From Alphaproteobacteria bacterium (lineage in GTDB: Bacteria; Pseudomonadota; Alphaproteobacteria; Rhodobacterales; Rhodobacteraceae): a DNA stretch of 64,000 nt. Position 1 is the first letter of the stretch. The number at the start of each line of letters is the position of its first letter. The notes under the pieces are model-generated. The model had not been told where the DNA came from. It saw only the letters and a list, made by a program, of their open reading frames with translations, and searched no databases. Location of the stretch: the NCBI GenBank assembly GCA_030429495.1, contig JAUIFH010000003.1, positions 310,001 to 374,000 on the forward strand, read 5' to 3'. The position numbers were made by a program, and so were the translations under genes. Shown one piece after another: positions 44,250-53,444 of the stretch.

Positions 44250-45656
44250 ATGAGCGTAAAGAACGCCCTCAAGCTGATGAAGGAAGAAGAGGTCGAATAT
44301 GTCGACATCCGCTTCACCGATCCCAAGGGCAAGCTCCAGCACGTGACGCTGGTCGTGGACCTCGTGGATGAGGAGTTCTTCGAGGAAGGCTTCATGTTCG
44401 ACGGTTCCTCCATCGCCGGGTGGAAGTCGATCGACCAGTCCGACATGAAGCTGATCCCGGATGCGAGCTCGGTCTATATCGACCCGTTCTATGCCGAGAA
44501 GACGATGTGCGTGCACTGCAACGTCGTCGAGCCCGACACCGGTGAACCCTATGCCCGCGACCCGCGCGGCACCGCCGTGAAGGCGGAAGCCTACCTCAAG
44601 GCCTCCGGCGTTGGCGACGCGGCCTATTTCGGCCCCGAGGCCGAATTCTTCATCTTCGACGACGTGCGCTATTCGGTGACGCCGCAGAAGGTGGCCTACG
44701 AGATCGACGCGCATGACGCGGCGTGGAACACCGACACCGAATACGAGATGGGCAACCAGGCCCACCGCTCGCAGCACAAGGGCGGCTACTTCCCGGTCAA
44801 CCCGGTCGACGCCTCCCAGGACCTGCGGGGCGAGATGCTCTCGACCATGAAACGCATGGGCATGAAGGTCGACAAGCACCACCACGAGGTGGCGACCGCC
44901 CAGCACGAGCTTGGCCTGATCTTCGGCGGCCTCGTCGAGCAGGCCGACAACATCCAGAAATACAAGTACGTGATCCACAACGTGGCCCACGCCTACGGCA
45001 AGTCGGTGACCTTCATGCCGAAGCCGATGAAGGGCGACAACGGGTCCGGCATGCACGTCAACATGTCGATCTGGAAAGGCGGCAAGCCGCTTTTCGCGGG
45101 CGACAAATACGCTGACCTCAGCCAAGAGGCGCTGTGGTTCATCGGCGGCATCCTGAAGCATGCCAAGACGCTGAACGCCTTCACCAACCCGTCCACCAAC
45201 TCCTACAAGCGCCTGATCCCCGGCTTCGAGGCCCCGGTTCTGCGCGCCTATTCCGCCCGCAACCGGTCTGGCTGCGTCCGTATTCCGTGGACCGAAAGCC
45301 CGAAGGCCAAGCGCGTCGAGGCCCGTTTCCCCGATCCGGCGGCGAACCCCTATCTCGCCTTTGCGGCGCTGCTGATGGCCGGCCTTGACGGGATCAAGAA
45401 CAAGATCGATCCGGGCCCGGCTTCGGACAAGGACCTCTACGACCTGCCGCCCGAAGAACTGGCCGGCATCCCGACGGTCTGCGGCTCGCTCCGCGAGGCA
45501 CTGGAATCGCTTGAGGCCGATCACGGCTTCCTGCTCGCCGGCGACGTCTTCACCAAGGACCAGATCGAGGGCTACCTGGCGCTCAAGTGGGAAGAGGTCT
45601 ACGCCTACGAACACACGCCGCATCCGGTTGAATACCAGATGTACTACAGCTGCTGA
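44250..45656 (+). CDS. glnA: Glutamine synthetase, type I
   Basis: The 468-residue GSI-beta enzyme has the N-terminal beta-grasp domain, FDGSSIAGW (50-58), the ATP-binding KPMKGDNGSGMH and NRSG(C)VRIP. The adenylylation Tyr is Y397 in KDLYDLPPEE, so the enzyme can be turned off by GlnE. It joins ammonia to glutamate. It forms the standard glnB-glnA operon, closed by a strong terminator. Confidence 0.98.
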   Translation: MSVKNALKLMKEEEVEYVDIRFTDPKGKLQHVTLVVDLVDEEFFEEGFMFDGSSIAGWKSIDQSDMKLIPDASSVYIDPFYAEKTMCVHCNVVEPDTGEPYARDPRGTAVKAEAYLKASGVGDAAYFGPEAEFFIFDDVRYSVTPQKVAYEIDAHDAAWNTDTEYEMGNQAHRSQHKGGYFPVNPVDASQDLRGEMLSTMKRMGMKVDKHHHEVATAQHELGLIFGGLVEQADNIQKYKYVIHNVAHAYGKSVTFMPKPMKGDNGSGMHVNMSIWKGGKPLFAGDKYADLSQEALWFIGGILKHAKTLNAFTNPSTNSYKRLIPGFEAPVLRAYSARNRSGCVRIPWTESPKAKRVEARFPDPAANPYLAFAALLMAGLDGIKNKIDPGPASDKDLYDLPPEELAGIPTVCGSLREALESLEADHGFLLAGDVFTKDQIEGYLALKWEEVYAYEHTPHPVEYQMYYSC

Positions 45657-45675
45657 TCGCGGCGAAACCGACTGG

Positions 45676-45705
45676 AAAAGGGCGCCGTCAGGCGCCCTTT
45701 TTCGT
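45676..45705 (+). terminator. Terminator of glnB-glnA
   Basis: AAAAGGGCGCC/GGCGCCCTTTTT with GTCA loop, 19 bp past the glnA stop; T-run included. Confidence 0.88.
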
Positions 45706-45771
45706 TGCCCGCAACGCTGGCCGGGGCCGCTGTTCCGGTCTAGCCTGTCCCCGCCACGAAACGGAGGACGC

Positions 45772-46644
45772 ATGACTAACGGGATTGGGAACGAAAGGAT
45801 CGGCATCGTCGGACTTGGCCGGATGGGGCGCGCGATCGCCGAGCGGCTTGCCGATACCGGTTTTGCGGTCGCCGGCTGGAACCGGACGCCACGCGGCGAT
45901 GCCGGCCTTCCGCCCGACCAGCTCTGCGCCGAGCTTGAGGCCCTTGCCGGGCGCAGCGACATCCTCGTCCTCTCGCTGTTCGACGATGACGCCCTTCGGG
46001 ACGTTCTGGAACGACTTCTCGCGGCCGACCTGACGGGCAAGCTGATCGCCGATACCAGCACCGTGCGCCCCGACACGCTCGCCGCCTATTCCGCGCGCAT
46101 CGGCGTGGCGGGCGCCGCCGCCATCGACGCGCCGATCTCTGGCGGGCCGGAAATGGTGACCGCGGGCGGGGCCGGCATGTTTCTCGGCGGGAACGAGCGC
46201 GACGTGGCGCGGTTCGCACCTGTCGCAGGTGCCCTGTCGCGTAGCGCCCGTCATATCGGCCCCCTTGGCGCGGGGTCGGCCGCCAAGATCGTCAACAACA
46301 TGTTGCTGATGGGGTGTTGGGAGGCGTTGAGGGAAGCCGTCTCAGTCGGCCGGAAAGCCGGCCTCGACCCGCGTGTCATGATCGACTTCCTCTGCGACGG
46401 ACCGGCCGCGAACGGCGCGCTGAAAGGCCGCCGGGCGGAGGTTCTGGGCGACAGCGACAGGGTCGGCTTTCCGGTGTCCGGCGTCATCAAGGATGCGGTC
46501 ATGTTCCGATCCGTTGCCGAAAGCTTCGGCGTCGAAACGCCAGCCGTCGATGCGGCCCTGTCGGGTTTCCGTGACGCGGAAGCCGCCGGGCTTGGTCAGG
46601 ACGACCTCGCCGCGTTGATCCGGGTCGCCCTGCGGGGCGCCTGA
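45772..46644 (+). CDS. NAD(P)-dependent beta-hydroxyacid dehydrogenase family protein
   Basis: ATG 45772 after ACGGAGGACGC opens a 290-residue protein with a Rossmann motif GIVGLGRMG (11-19), the DAPISGGPEM substrate loop and the catalytic Lys in AAKIVNNMLLMG. This is the 3-hydroxyisobutyrate/tartronate-semialdehyde reductase family (or the related imine reductases). The substrate cannot be assigned. It stands alone after the glnA terminator and 25 bp before repeat copy 2. Confidence 0.85.
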   Translation: MTNGIGNERIGIVGLGRMGRAIAERLADTGFAVAGWNRTPRGDAGLPPDQLCAELEALAGRSDILVLSLFDDDALRDVLERLLAADLTGKLIADTSTVRPDTLAAYSARIGVAGAAAIDAPISGGPEMVTAGGAGMFLGGNERDVARFAPVAGALSRSARHIGPLGAGSAAKIVNNMLLMGCWEALREAVSVGRKAGLDPRVMIDFLCDGPAANGALKGRRAEVLGDSDRVGFPVSGVIKDAVMFRSVAESFGVETPAVDAALSGFRDAEAAGLGQDDLAALIRVALRGA

Positions 46645-46668
46645 AAGCCGCGGCGACCGGAAGGGGCA

Positions 46669-46757
46669 AAGCGTTTCGGGTTTGATTGAAACGGCAACCA
46701 TTGGAATTCGAACGAAAAAGGTTCGAACTCTGTTTTAGCGTGAACCCGGAACGCTTC
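46669..46757 (+). repeat. Dispersed nested palindrome, copy 2
   Basis: Outer arms AAGCGTTTCGGGTTT and (G)AACCCGGAACGCTT, inner arms GAATTCGAAC and GTTCGAACTC; same orientation as copies 1 and 3. Its right end overlaps the stop codon of the methyltransferase gene (46756-46758), so the last bases of that gene come from the repeat boundary. Confidence 0.85.
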
Positions 46758-47961
46758 AGGCCGCCAGCCGGGAATAAAGAAGAACACCCGCAGCAATCAG
46801 CGCCCGTTCCGCCGGGCGCCAGAGAGCGTTGAATGCGAAGGGGTCAAGCTGTGCTGCCGAAGCGATCGCCGAAAGGCTCTTGCGACCGTCAATCCCGACG
46901 ATCAGCGGCGCGGCCGCGCGCGCAATCGCGATGCGGCTTTTCTCCGGCCCCCGCGTCAGGGTGAACTCTCCCGCGCGCGCGATCTGACGGGCAAGATCCG
47001 CGCCCCCCACCCCCTTGAGGTGAGGGACCGACGCCATGTCCTTGCCGGCCACCGGCACCACCCTGCCCTTCGGCACCGCATAGACGACATGGGTCTTGAT
47101 CGTCCCGTCGAACTGTTCGGCCAGCGCCATGCGCCCGGCCGTGCCAAGCCCTTCAGGCAAGACCACGCCATCGGGCAGAAACCGCGCGGGATCGTAGAGT
47201 CCGGCCTGCGGCGCACCCGCGAACTCGAGCCCCGCCGCCTCCAGCGCCGCGATCAGTTCGGCGATGGTAAAGGGCCGGTCCTGCGAATGCAGCAGAAGGT
47301 CATAGAACCCGGCATCGCCCTGTTCGTGATCGACAAGGTGGGGATTGCGCCGGAACGGATGACCCTCCGGCAGCCGCGCATGGACAGCGCGCGCCGCCTT
47401 CAGCCGGGCCTTGGGATCAAGCCCGGCGGTCAGCGTGCCGAACGCCTCCTGCAACGGATAGACGCCCGACCGGCCATAGGGCGCGTAGACCATGATCCCC
47501 ATGCCACCCTCCGGCGCGAGCGCGCGGGCGAGTGCGTCGAAGCCTGCCTGCGGCTCTGGCAGATGATGCAGCACGCCGCAGCAGTCGATGTAGTCGAAAC
47601 TGCCGTAGTCAGCGGCATCGAGAAGGCTGCCGGTCTCGAACCGGATGCCGTCAAGCCCCCGGGCCCTCGCCCGCTCCTCCGCAATCTTCCGCGACGCGCG
47701 GGAAAGGTCGAGATAGGTGATCTCGTAGGGTTTGCGTGCCGCCGTCAGAACTGCGGCAAGCTGGATCAGCGCGTCCCCGGTACCACCCCCGGCGACGAGC
47801 GCGCGCAGGGGCCGCGACCAGTCGCGCATCCCACCCCACAGGAAATGATCCATCTCCAGCGGATGCGACGGCGACCCGGTGATCAGCCGCTTCTTCTCAT
47901 CCGCCGGATCGCGTTCGGGATAGGGATAGGCCTCGTATTGTTCGCTGACCCTGTCCATCAT
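46756..47961 (-). CDS. Class I SAM-dependent methyltransferase
   Basis: The 401-residue protein has SAM motif I ALVAGGGTGDALI (about 53-65), followed by YLDLS and a CCGVLHHLPEPQ motif, all standard for class I methyltransferases. The N-terminus (SEQYEAYPYPERDP) and the C-terminal 140 residues (a winged-helix-like region ending RALIAAGVLLYSRLAA) are features of a family seen in marine alpha-proteobacteria; the substrate is unknown. The gene is alone and bracketed by palindromic repeat copies 2 and 3, about 1.3 kb apart in direct orientation. Confidence 0.85.
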   Translation of the reverse strand: MMDRVSEQYEAYPYPERDPADEKKRLITGSPSHPLEMDHFLWGGMRDWSRPLRALVAGGGTGDALIQLAAVLTAARKPYEITYLDLSRASRKIAEERARARGLDGIRFETGSLLDAADYGSFDYIDCCGVLHHLPEPQAGFDALARALAPEGGMGIMVYAPYGRSGVYPLQEAFGTLTAGLDPKARLKAARAVHARLPEGHPFRRNPHLVDHEQGDAGFYDLLLHSQDRPFTIAELIAALEAAGLEFAGAPQAGLYDPARFLPDGVVLPEGLGTAGRMALAEQFDGTIKTHVVYAVPKGRVVPVAGKDMASVPHLKGVGGADLARQIARAGEFTLTRGPEKSRIAIARAAAPLIVGIDGRKSLSAIASAAQLDPFAFNALWRPAERALIAAGVLLYSRLAA

Positions 47962-47987
47962 CCGCCTCCTCGTCCTAGGCCCTCCTG

Positions 47988-48075
47988 AAGCGTTTCGGGT
48001 GTCGACTAAAACAGCAACTATCAGAATTCGAACAAGAAAGGTTCGAATTCTGACTCAACGCAAACCCGAAACGCT
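47988..48075 (+). repeat. Dispersed nested palindrome, copy 3
   Basis: Outer arms AAGCGTTTCGGGT and AAACCCGAAACGCT, inner arms GAATTCGAAC and GTTCGAATTC (perfect 10 bp). It lies between the methyltransferase and dddP genes, so it could sit in the leader of either divergent transcript. Confidence 0.88.
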
Positions 48076-48190
48076 ATAGCAACCAGCCCCGCCGAGGCAA
48101 AGCCGAAAACGGACGGCACCGATGTCGCAATCGAGCGGGACGCGACGGCAGCCGCATCCGATCCTTCGGCGCAACAACGGAGAAAACCGC

Positions 48191-49534
48191 ATGAACACGC
48201 ACTACTCCGATACGCGCAAGATCGACCCCACCAAGGGCGCGTCCTTGCCCGACGGCAGCCCGAATGACGCCAACCGGGTGGAGATCGGGCCAACCCTTCT
48301 CGCCTTCAACGAATGGGAGGCGGCGGGGCTTACCCTGCCAAACCTCGCCCGGATGCGGGAATATCGCTGGAAACGGCTGACGGATCACGTCGTCGCGCGC
48401 GGCTGGGGCGGCATCCTTCTCTTCGATCCGCTGAACATCCGCTACGCGACGGATGCGACCAACATGCAGCTCTGGAACACCCACAACCCGTTCCGCGCGC
48501 TCCTCCTCTGTGCGGACGGCCACATGGTGTTGTGGGAATACAAGAATTCCCCCTTCCTTGCCGAGCACAATCCCCTTGTCCGCGAAATCCGCTCGGGCGC
48601 GTCGATGTTCTACATGGCGACCGGCGACCGGGGCGAGGCCGCCGCAGCGGCCTTTGCCGCCGATGTCGCGGATGTGATGCGCGACCATGCCGGCCCGAAC
48701 CGTCGGCTTGGCGTCGACAAGATCATGGTCCACGGCCTTCGCGCGCTTGAGGCCGCCGGCTTCACTGTCGAGGAGGGTGAGGAATGCACGGAAAAGGCCC
48801 GCGCCATCAAGGGGCCGGATGAAATCCTCGCCATGCGCTGCGCCCATGACGCCTGCGAGAAATCCATCGCGGCGATGGAGAAAGCCTGCCGGGAAGGTGT
48901 GCCCGGCGGCAACATGAGCGAGAACGACGTCTGGGCCGTCCTTCACGCCGAGAACATCAGGCGCGGCGGCGAGTGGATCGAAACGCGGCTTCTGGCGTCT
49001 GGTCCCCGCACCAATCCCTGGTTTCAGGAATGCGGGCCGCGGATCATCCAGCCGAATGAGATCGTCGCCTTCGACACCGACCTGATCGGCAGCTACGGCA
49101 TCTGCATCGACATTTCCCGCACCTGGTGGGTGGGCGACGCGAAACCCACTAATTCCATGATCTACGCCATGCGCCACGCGCATGAGCACATCATGACGAA
49201 TATGGAGATGTTAAAGCCGGGCGTGCCGTTCAAGGAGCTTGTGTTCGGCGGCCACAAGCTCGACCCCGAATTCGACCGGCTGAAATACGGAGTCAAGATG
49301 CACGGCGTCGGGCTATGCGACGAATGGCCATCGATCGTCTATCCCGATCATTGGCAGGACGGCGCCTTCGAGTATGAGGTCCAGCCGGGCATGGTGCTTT
49401 GCGTCGAGGCGCTCGTCTCGCCCGATGGCGGAAATTTCTCGATCAAGCTGGAGGATCAGGTTCTCATCACCGAAAGCGGATACGAGAACCTGACGAAATA
49501 TCCATTCGACGAAAGGCTGATGGGGCTGGCCTGA
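48191..49534 (+). CDS. dddP: Dimethylsulfoniopropionate lyase DddP
   Basis: ATG 48191 (after AACGGAGAAAACC) gives 447 residues that follow the known DddP sequence from MNTHYSDTRKIDP to YPFDERLMG. DddP belongs by fold to M24 peptidases but cleaves DMSP to dimethyl sulfide and acrylate. All six reported iron ligands are present at the reported numbering: D295, D297 and D307 in AFDTDL ... ICIDIS, H371 in KMHGVG, E406 in CVEAL and E421 in KLEDQ. The open frame for 23 codons upstream is not family-like. It stands alone, downstream of repeat copy 3; no acrylate or DMSP uptake genes lie next to it. Confidence 0.95.
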   Translation: MNTHYSDTRKIDPTKGASLPDGSPNDANRVEIGPTLLAFNEWEAAGLTLPNLARMREYRWKRLTDHVVARGWGGILLFDPLNIRYATDATNMQLWNTHNPFRALLLCADGHMVLWEYKNSPFLAEHNPLVREIRSGASMFYMATGDRGEAAAAAFAADVADVMRDHAGPNRRLGVDKIMVHGLRALEAAGFTVEEGEECTEKARAIKGPDEILAMRCAHDACEKSIAAMEKACREGVPGGNMSENDVWAVLHAENIRRGGEWIETRLLASGPRTNPWFQECGPRIIQPNEIVAFDTDLIGSYGICIDISRTWWVGDAKPTNSMIYAMRHAHEHIMTNMEMLKPGVPFKELVFGGHKLDPEFDRLKYGVKMHGVGLCDEWPSIVYPDHWQDGAFEYEVQPGMVLCVEALVSPDGGNFSIKLEDQVLITESGYENLTKYPFDERLMGLA

Positions 49535-49676
49535 CCGGCCCTGACCGGCCTGCCGCTTCGCCATCGCCAGCCCCGGTTCGCTACCGGTCACCACTGCGTG
49601 ACCGAATTGCCGCTTGCCTTGCCTCGCGCGGTCCCGGCCCCCACTCTCCACCCGAACGCGGAATAAGGAGACCCCG

Positions 49677-50894
49677 ATGGCAACCGAACGCATCACCTTC
49701 CCAGGCCATTCCGGTGCCGAACTCTCGGCGCGACTCGACCTGCCCGAAGGCCCGCATCTGGCTACCGCGCTCTTCGCCCACTGCTTCACCTGCGGCAAGG
49801 ACAACATCGCCGCCCGCCGCATCTCGGCGCGCCTTGCGGCGATGGGGATCGCAGTGCTGCGCTTCGATTTCACGGGGCTTGGTCAGTCCGGCGGCGATTT
49901 CGCCGAAACCGGCTTTCTCTCGAACGTGTCCGATCTTGTTGCCGCGTCCGAACATCTCGGCCGGCGCGGCATGGGGCCCGCGCTTCTGATCGGTCACTCG
50001 CTCGGCGGCGCGGCGGTGCTACGCGCCGCCGCCGCCATTGCCACGGCCCGCGCCGTCGTCACTATCGGCGCGCCCTTCGACCCGGGCCATGTCACCCACA
50101 ACTTCGCCGGCGCGCTGGCGCAGATCGAGGCTGACGGCGTGGCCGAGGTCGACCTCGGCGGCCGCCCGGTCCGCATCGGCCGCACGCTGGTGGAGGACGT
50201 CGCGCGCGAAAAACTCACCACCGATATCGCGGCGCTGCGCCGCGCACTCCTTGTTCTCCATGCCCCGCGCGACGCGGTGGTCGGAATCGAGAACGCGACC
50301 GGGATCTTCACCGCAGCAAAGCACCCCAAGAGCTTCGTGACCCTGGACGATGCCGACCATCTACTGACCCGCGCCGTCGATGCCGACTACGCGGCGGACG
50401 TGATCGCCGCCTGGGCCGGCCGCTATCTGGACCTGAAGGCCGACCCGGCACCGAAAGGCGCTCCCGAAGGCATCGTCCGCGTATCGGAGGCCGATCCCGA
50501 AGGCTTTCTCCAGAACGTGCTGTCCGGCCCGCGCCACCACGCCTTCGCGGACGAACCGGCAGGTTTTGGCGGCACCGACCGGGGGATGACACCCTACGGC
50601 TTCCTCGCCGCCGGTCTTGGCGCCTGCACCTCGATGACGATCAGGCTCTATGCCCGCCGCAAGAAATGGCCGCTTGTCCATGTCCGGGTCGATGTCAGCC
50701 ATGACAAGGTCCATGCCGAGGATTGCGAGGGATGCGAGGGCGGCGCGAAGGTCGACCGTTTCCGCCGCCACATCACTCTCGAAGGCGAACTTGATGCCGA
50801 CCAGCGTGCGAAACTTCTTGAGATCGCGGACAAATGCCCGGTCCACCGGACGCTGGAAGCCGGCGCACGGGTCGAGACGCGCCTCGCCGACTGA
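49677..50894 (+). CDS. Alpha/beta hydrolase fused to OsmC-family protein
   Basis: A 405-residue two-domain protein. Residues 1-255 form an alpha/beta hydrolase with nucleophile S108 in GHSLGGA and a C-terminal His in DDADHLL. Residues about 270-405 form an OsmC-like domain with Cys in GLGACTSMTI and in DKCPVHRTLE, the pair that reduces organic peroxides in OsmC/Ohr proteins. The fusion is widespread but poorly characterised; it may detoxify lipid or acyl hydroperoxides. ATG 49677 follows AATAAGGAGACCCC. Single-gene unit. Confidence 0.9.
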   Translation: MATERITFPGHSGAELSARLDLPEGPHLATALFAHCFTCGKDNIAARRISARLAAMGIAVLRFDFTGLGQSGGDFAETGFLSNVSDLVAASEHLGRRGMGPALLIGHSLGGAAVLRAAAAIATARAVVTIGAPFDPGHVTHNFAGALAQIEADGVAEVDLGGRPVRIGRTLVEDVAREKLTTDIAALRRALLVLHAPRDAVVGIENATGIFTAAKHPKSFVTLDDADHLLTRAVDADYAADVIAAWAGRYLDLKADPAPKGAPEGIVRVSEADPEGFLQNVLSGPRHHAFADEPAGFGGTDRGMTPYGFLAAGLGACTSMTIRLYARRKKWPLVHVRVDVSHDKVHAEDCEGCEGGAKVDRFRRHITLEGELDADQRAKLLEIADKCPVHRTLEAGARVETRLAD

Positions 50895-50941
50895 ATGGCG
50901 GCGCCTCATCCGTCACCGCGAGACGAAACGCCGCGACACCG

Positions 50942-51361
50942 TCATTCGCCGCGCGAATAGCGGCTGGTCATCGTGTAATCCTTGCGCGGGCCGGAAACGG
51001 TCCAGACCGCCACCCAGTCCGGCCAGCGCGAGAAATCGTAGCGCACCCGGTAGTCGTCGGGCGGGCAGGCATGCCGTGCCTCCGGCCGTGCCGGGTCGAA
51101 GTCGTGAAACGGCCGCCCGTCGCCATATGCGACCACGATCCGTCCCGCCTCCTCCCGCCAGAGATAGTCGCGTGTCGCCACCATCGCCGGTCTCGTGCCC
51201 AGCGCCAGACGGCCTTCCTCGCGATAGGCGAGTGCACCGCCGTCGGGTCGGAACACGGCGCGCCCCTCGAACCGGCCGTCCTGTCCGGACAGCCGATCCT
51301 CTATCAATCGCCCGATAGTCCATTTCCCTGCGAAGTCATAGAGTTGTGGAACAAAACTCAT
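50942..51361 (-). CDS. DUF6314 family protein
   Basis: A 139-residue, beta-rich cytoplasmic protein matching DUF6314 (FAGKWTIGRLIEDRLSG at the start, FSRWPDWVAVWTVSGPRKDY near the end), probably a lipocalin-like barrel. Function unknown. Its ATG overlaps the stop of the upstream secreted protein gene by 4 bp (ATGA), so the two are coupled. Confidence 0.8.
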   Translation of the reverse strand: MSFVPQLYDFAGKWTIGRLIEDRLSGQDGRFEGRAVFRPDGGALAYREEGRLALGTRPAMVATRDYLWREEAGRIVVAYGDGRPFHDFDPARPEARHACPPDDYRVRYDFSRWPDWVAVWTVSGPRKDYTMTSRYSRGE

Positions 51362-51705
51362 CCTTCCGGGTAGCGCCCCACCGCCATATTTTCGGACGCG
51401 CCGAAGAACCGGAGCCGCCCGCTCTCGCTGTCGCGCTGAAGTTCATAACAACTCCAGCTATCGGTCGGGGGCCAGTTGGAACAATAGCTGTCACCCTCTA
51501 CCCGCCAGCGCCCGTCGCTGGTCGCCGTGCCGTCGCCATAGGTGGTCGTCCCCCCGTCGCGGAAGCTCTGCCGCGCGCCGTTCTCATATTCCAGCTCGCG
51601 GCCGGTCAGCGCCTCGGCGATCTCTGCCCCGGTCAGCGCCTGCCATTGCTCGGCCAGCGCCGGAGAGGCAAGCCCAAGCGCCAGCGCCACGACCAATCTT
51701 CGCAT
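51358..51705 (-). CDS. Secreted small hypothetical protein
   Basis: ATG 51705 gives 115 residues with a signal peptide (about 1-18, ...GLASPALA). The mature part includes LTGAEIAEALTGRELEY, GGTTTYGDG and a C-x-N-W-P ... W-S-C-Y pair of cysteines that may form a disulfide. It recalls roseobacter periplasmic proteins of unknown role. The open frame far upstream is antisense to purB and is rejected. The stop overlaps the DUF6314 start. Confidence 0.75.
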   Translation of the reverse strand: MRRLVVALALGLASPALAEQWQALTGAEIAEALTGRELEYENGARQSFRDGGTTTYGDGTATSDGRWRVEGDSYCSNWPPTDSWSCYELQRDSESGRLRFFGASENMAVGRYPEG

Positions 51706-51786
51706 ATTCGCCTGCCTCTGCTTGCCACACGATGCGCGCCAGTCTAGGACACGCCCGCGCGTCCCACAACGGAAAGGCAAGGCCCG

Positions 51787-53091
51787 ATGATCCCCCGCTA
51801 TTCCCGCCCTGACATGGTCGCCATCTGGTCGCCCGAGACCAAGTTCCGCATCTGGTACGAGATCGAGGCCCATGCCTGCGACGCGCAGGCCGCGCTCGGC
51901 GTGATCCCCAAGGCCAATGCCGAGGCGGTTTGGAAGGCAAAGGACGTCGAATTCGACGTCACCCGGATCGACGAGATCGAGGCCGTGACCAAGCACGACG
52001 TCATCGCCTTCCTGACCCATCTGGCCGAGCATATCGGGTCGGAGGACGCACGCTTCGTCCATCAGGGCATGACCTCGTCCGACGTACTCGACACCACGCT
52101 GAACGTGCAGCTTGTGCGGGCCGCCGACATCCTTCTGGCCGACATGGACCGGGTGCTGGAAGCGTTGAAGACACGCGCCTACGAGCACAAGGACACGGTC
52201 CGCATGGGTCGCAGCCACGGCATCCATGCCGAACCGACGACGATGGGCCTGACCTTCGCCCGCTTCTACGCCGAGATGAAGCGCGGCAAGGCGCGTCTGC
52301 AATATGCCCGCGCCGAGATCGCCACCGGCGCGATTTCCGGGGCTGTCGGCACCTTCGCCAATATCGACCCGGCGGTCGAGGAGCATGTCTGCGCCAAGAT
52401 GGGTCTCCGGCCCGAGCCGATCAGCACGCAGGTGATCCCGCGCGACCGCCACGCGATGTTCTTCGCGACCCTCGGCGTCATCGCGAGCAGCATCGAGAAC
52501 ATCGCCATCGAGATCCGCCACATGCAGCGGACCGAGGTGCTTGAGGCCGAGGAGTTCTTCTCCCCCGGCCAGAAGGGTTCCTCGGCAATGCCGCACAAGC
52601 GGAACCCGGTGCTGACCGAGAACCTCACGGGCCTTGCGCGCCTTGTCCGCATGGCGGTGGTCCCGGCGATGGAGAACGTGGCGCTCTGGCACGAACGCGA
52701 CATCTCGCATTCCTCCGTCGAACGCGCCATTGGACCGGATGCGACGATCACGCTCGACTTCGCGCTGAACCGGCTGGCGGGGGTTGTCGAGAAACTGGTC
52801 GTCTACCCTGAGAACATGCTGAAGAACATGAACAAATTCAAAGGGCTGGTGATGTCCCAGCGCGTGCTTCTGGCGCTGACGCAGGCCGGCGTCAGCCGCG
52901 AGGATGCCTACCGCCTCGTGCAGCGGAACGCGATGAAGGTCTGGGAAAAGGGCGCTGACTTCAAGACCGAGCTTCTGGGCGACGCCGAGGTCACGGCCGC
53001 CCTTTCGCCCGCCGAGATCGAGGAGAAATTCGACCTCGGATACCATACCAAGCATGTGGACACGATCTTCCGCAGGGTATTCTCCGACTGA
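51787..53091 (+). CDS. purB: Adenylosuccinate lyase
   Basis: A 434-residue fumarase/aspartase superfamily enzyme of the PurB group. The signature loop SSAMPHKRNP (about 263-272) holds the catalytic Ser, and GRSHGIHAEPT carries the catalytic His. It acts twice in purine synthesis, on SAICAR and adenylosuccinate. MIPRYSRPDM is the family start. Confidence 0.97.
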   Translation: MIPRYSRPDMVAIWSPETKFRIWYEIEAHACDAQAALGVIPKANAEAVWKAKDVEFDVTRIDEIEAVTKHDVIAFLTHLAEHIGSEDARFVHQGMTSSDVLDTTLNVQLVRAADILLADMDRVLEALKTRAYEHKDTVRMGRSHGIHAEPTTMGLTFARFYAEMKRGKARLQYARAEIATGAISGAVGTFANIDPAVEEHVCAKMGLRPEPISTQVIPRDRHAMFFATLGVIASSIENIAIEIRHMQRTEVLEAEEFFSPGQKGSSAMPHKRNPVLTENLTGLARLVRMAVVPAMENVALWHERDISHSSVERAIGPDATITLDFALNRLAGVVEKLVVYPENMLKNMNKFKGLVMSQRVLLALTQAGVSREDAYRLVQRNAMKVWEKGADFKTELLGDAEVTAALSPAEIEEKFDLGYHTKHVDTIFRRVFSD

Positions 53092-53195
53092 GGCCGGCGG
53101 CACACGTTTTCGTGAGGCGTCGTTTTCAGGGCCGGTTTTGTTTGCGCGAACGGCACCTCGGCTGGCACACTTGCCGTAACGGAATGGAGGATGCC

Positions 53196-53360
53196 ATGAC
53201 GATCAAGGTACTTGTCGCCGCGCTTGCCCTCACCGCCTCGCTCACGCCCGCCATCGCGCGCGGAGCCTGCAGCGGACATGACCGGCAGGCCCAGATGAGC
53301 TGCGCTGACGGCAAGGTCTGGGACAGCACCAGCAACAGCTGCATCACGGTCGGCAGCTGA
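53196..53360 (+). CDS. Small secreted Cys-containing protein (54 aa)
   Basis: ATG 53196 after GGAGGATGCC opens 54 residues: a signal peptide (about 1-22) and a mature peptide of about 32 residues with three Cys (GACSGHDRQAQMSCADGK, then NSCITVG). The spacing recalls small chitin-binding-like or disulfide-bonded adhesion peptides, but the assignment is only by pattern. It follows purB by 104 bp and may be read from the purB transcript. Confidence 0.65.
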   Translation: MTIKVLVAALALTASLTPAIARGACSGHDRQAQMSCADGKVWDSTSNSCITVGS

Positions 53361-53444
53361 CGCGCCCCGGGCGCGGACGATAACCGCGCCTTAACCGCTT
53401 TCGTGAGAGCGTTGCCTCCGGATCGTATTCGGAGGAACTGGCTT

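Noticed and set aside
48191-49534. Xaa-Pro aminopeptidase
   Set aside because: The fold is M24, but the sequence follows DddP throughout, including its iron ligands and flanking residues.
51706-53103. Long minus-strand open frame extending the 115-aa secreted protein to 581 aa
   Set aside because: It is the antisense shadow of purB; the signal peptide at 51705 gives the true start.
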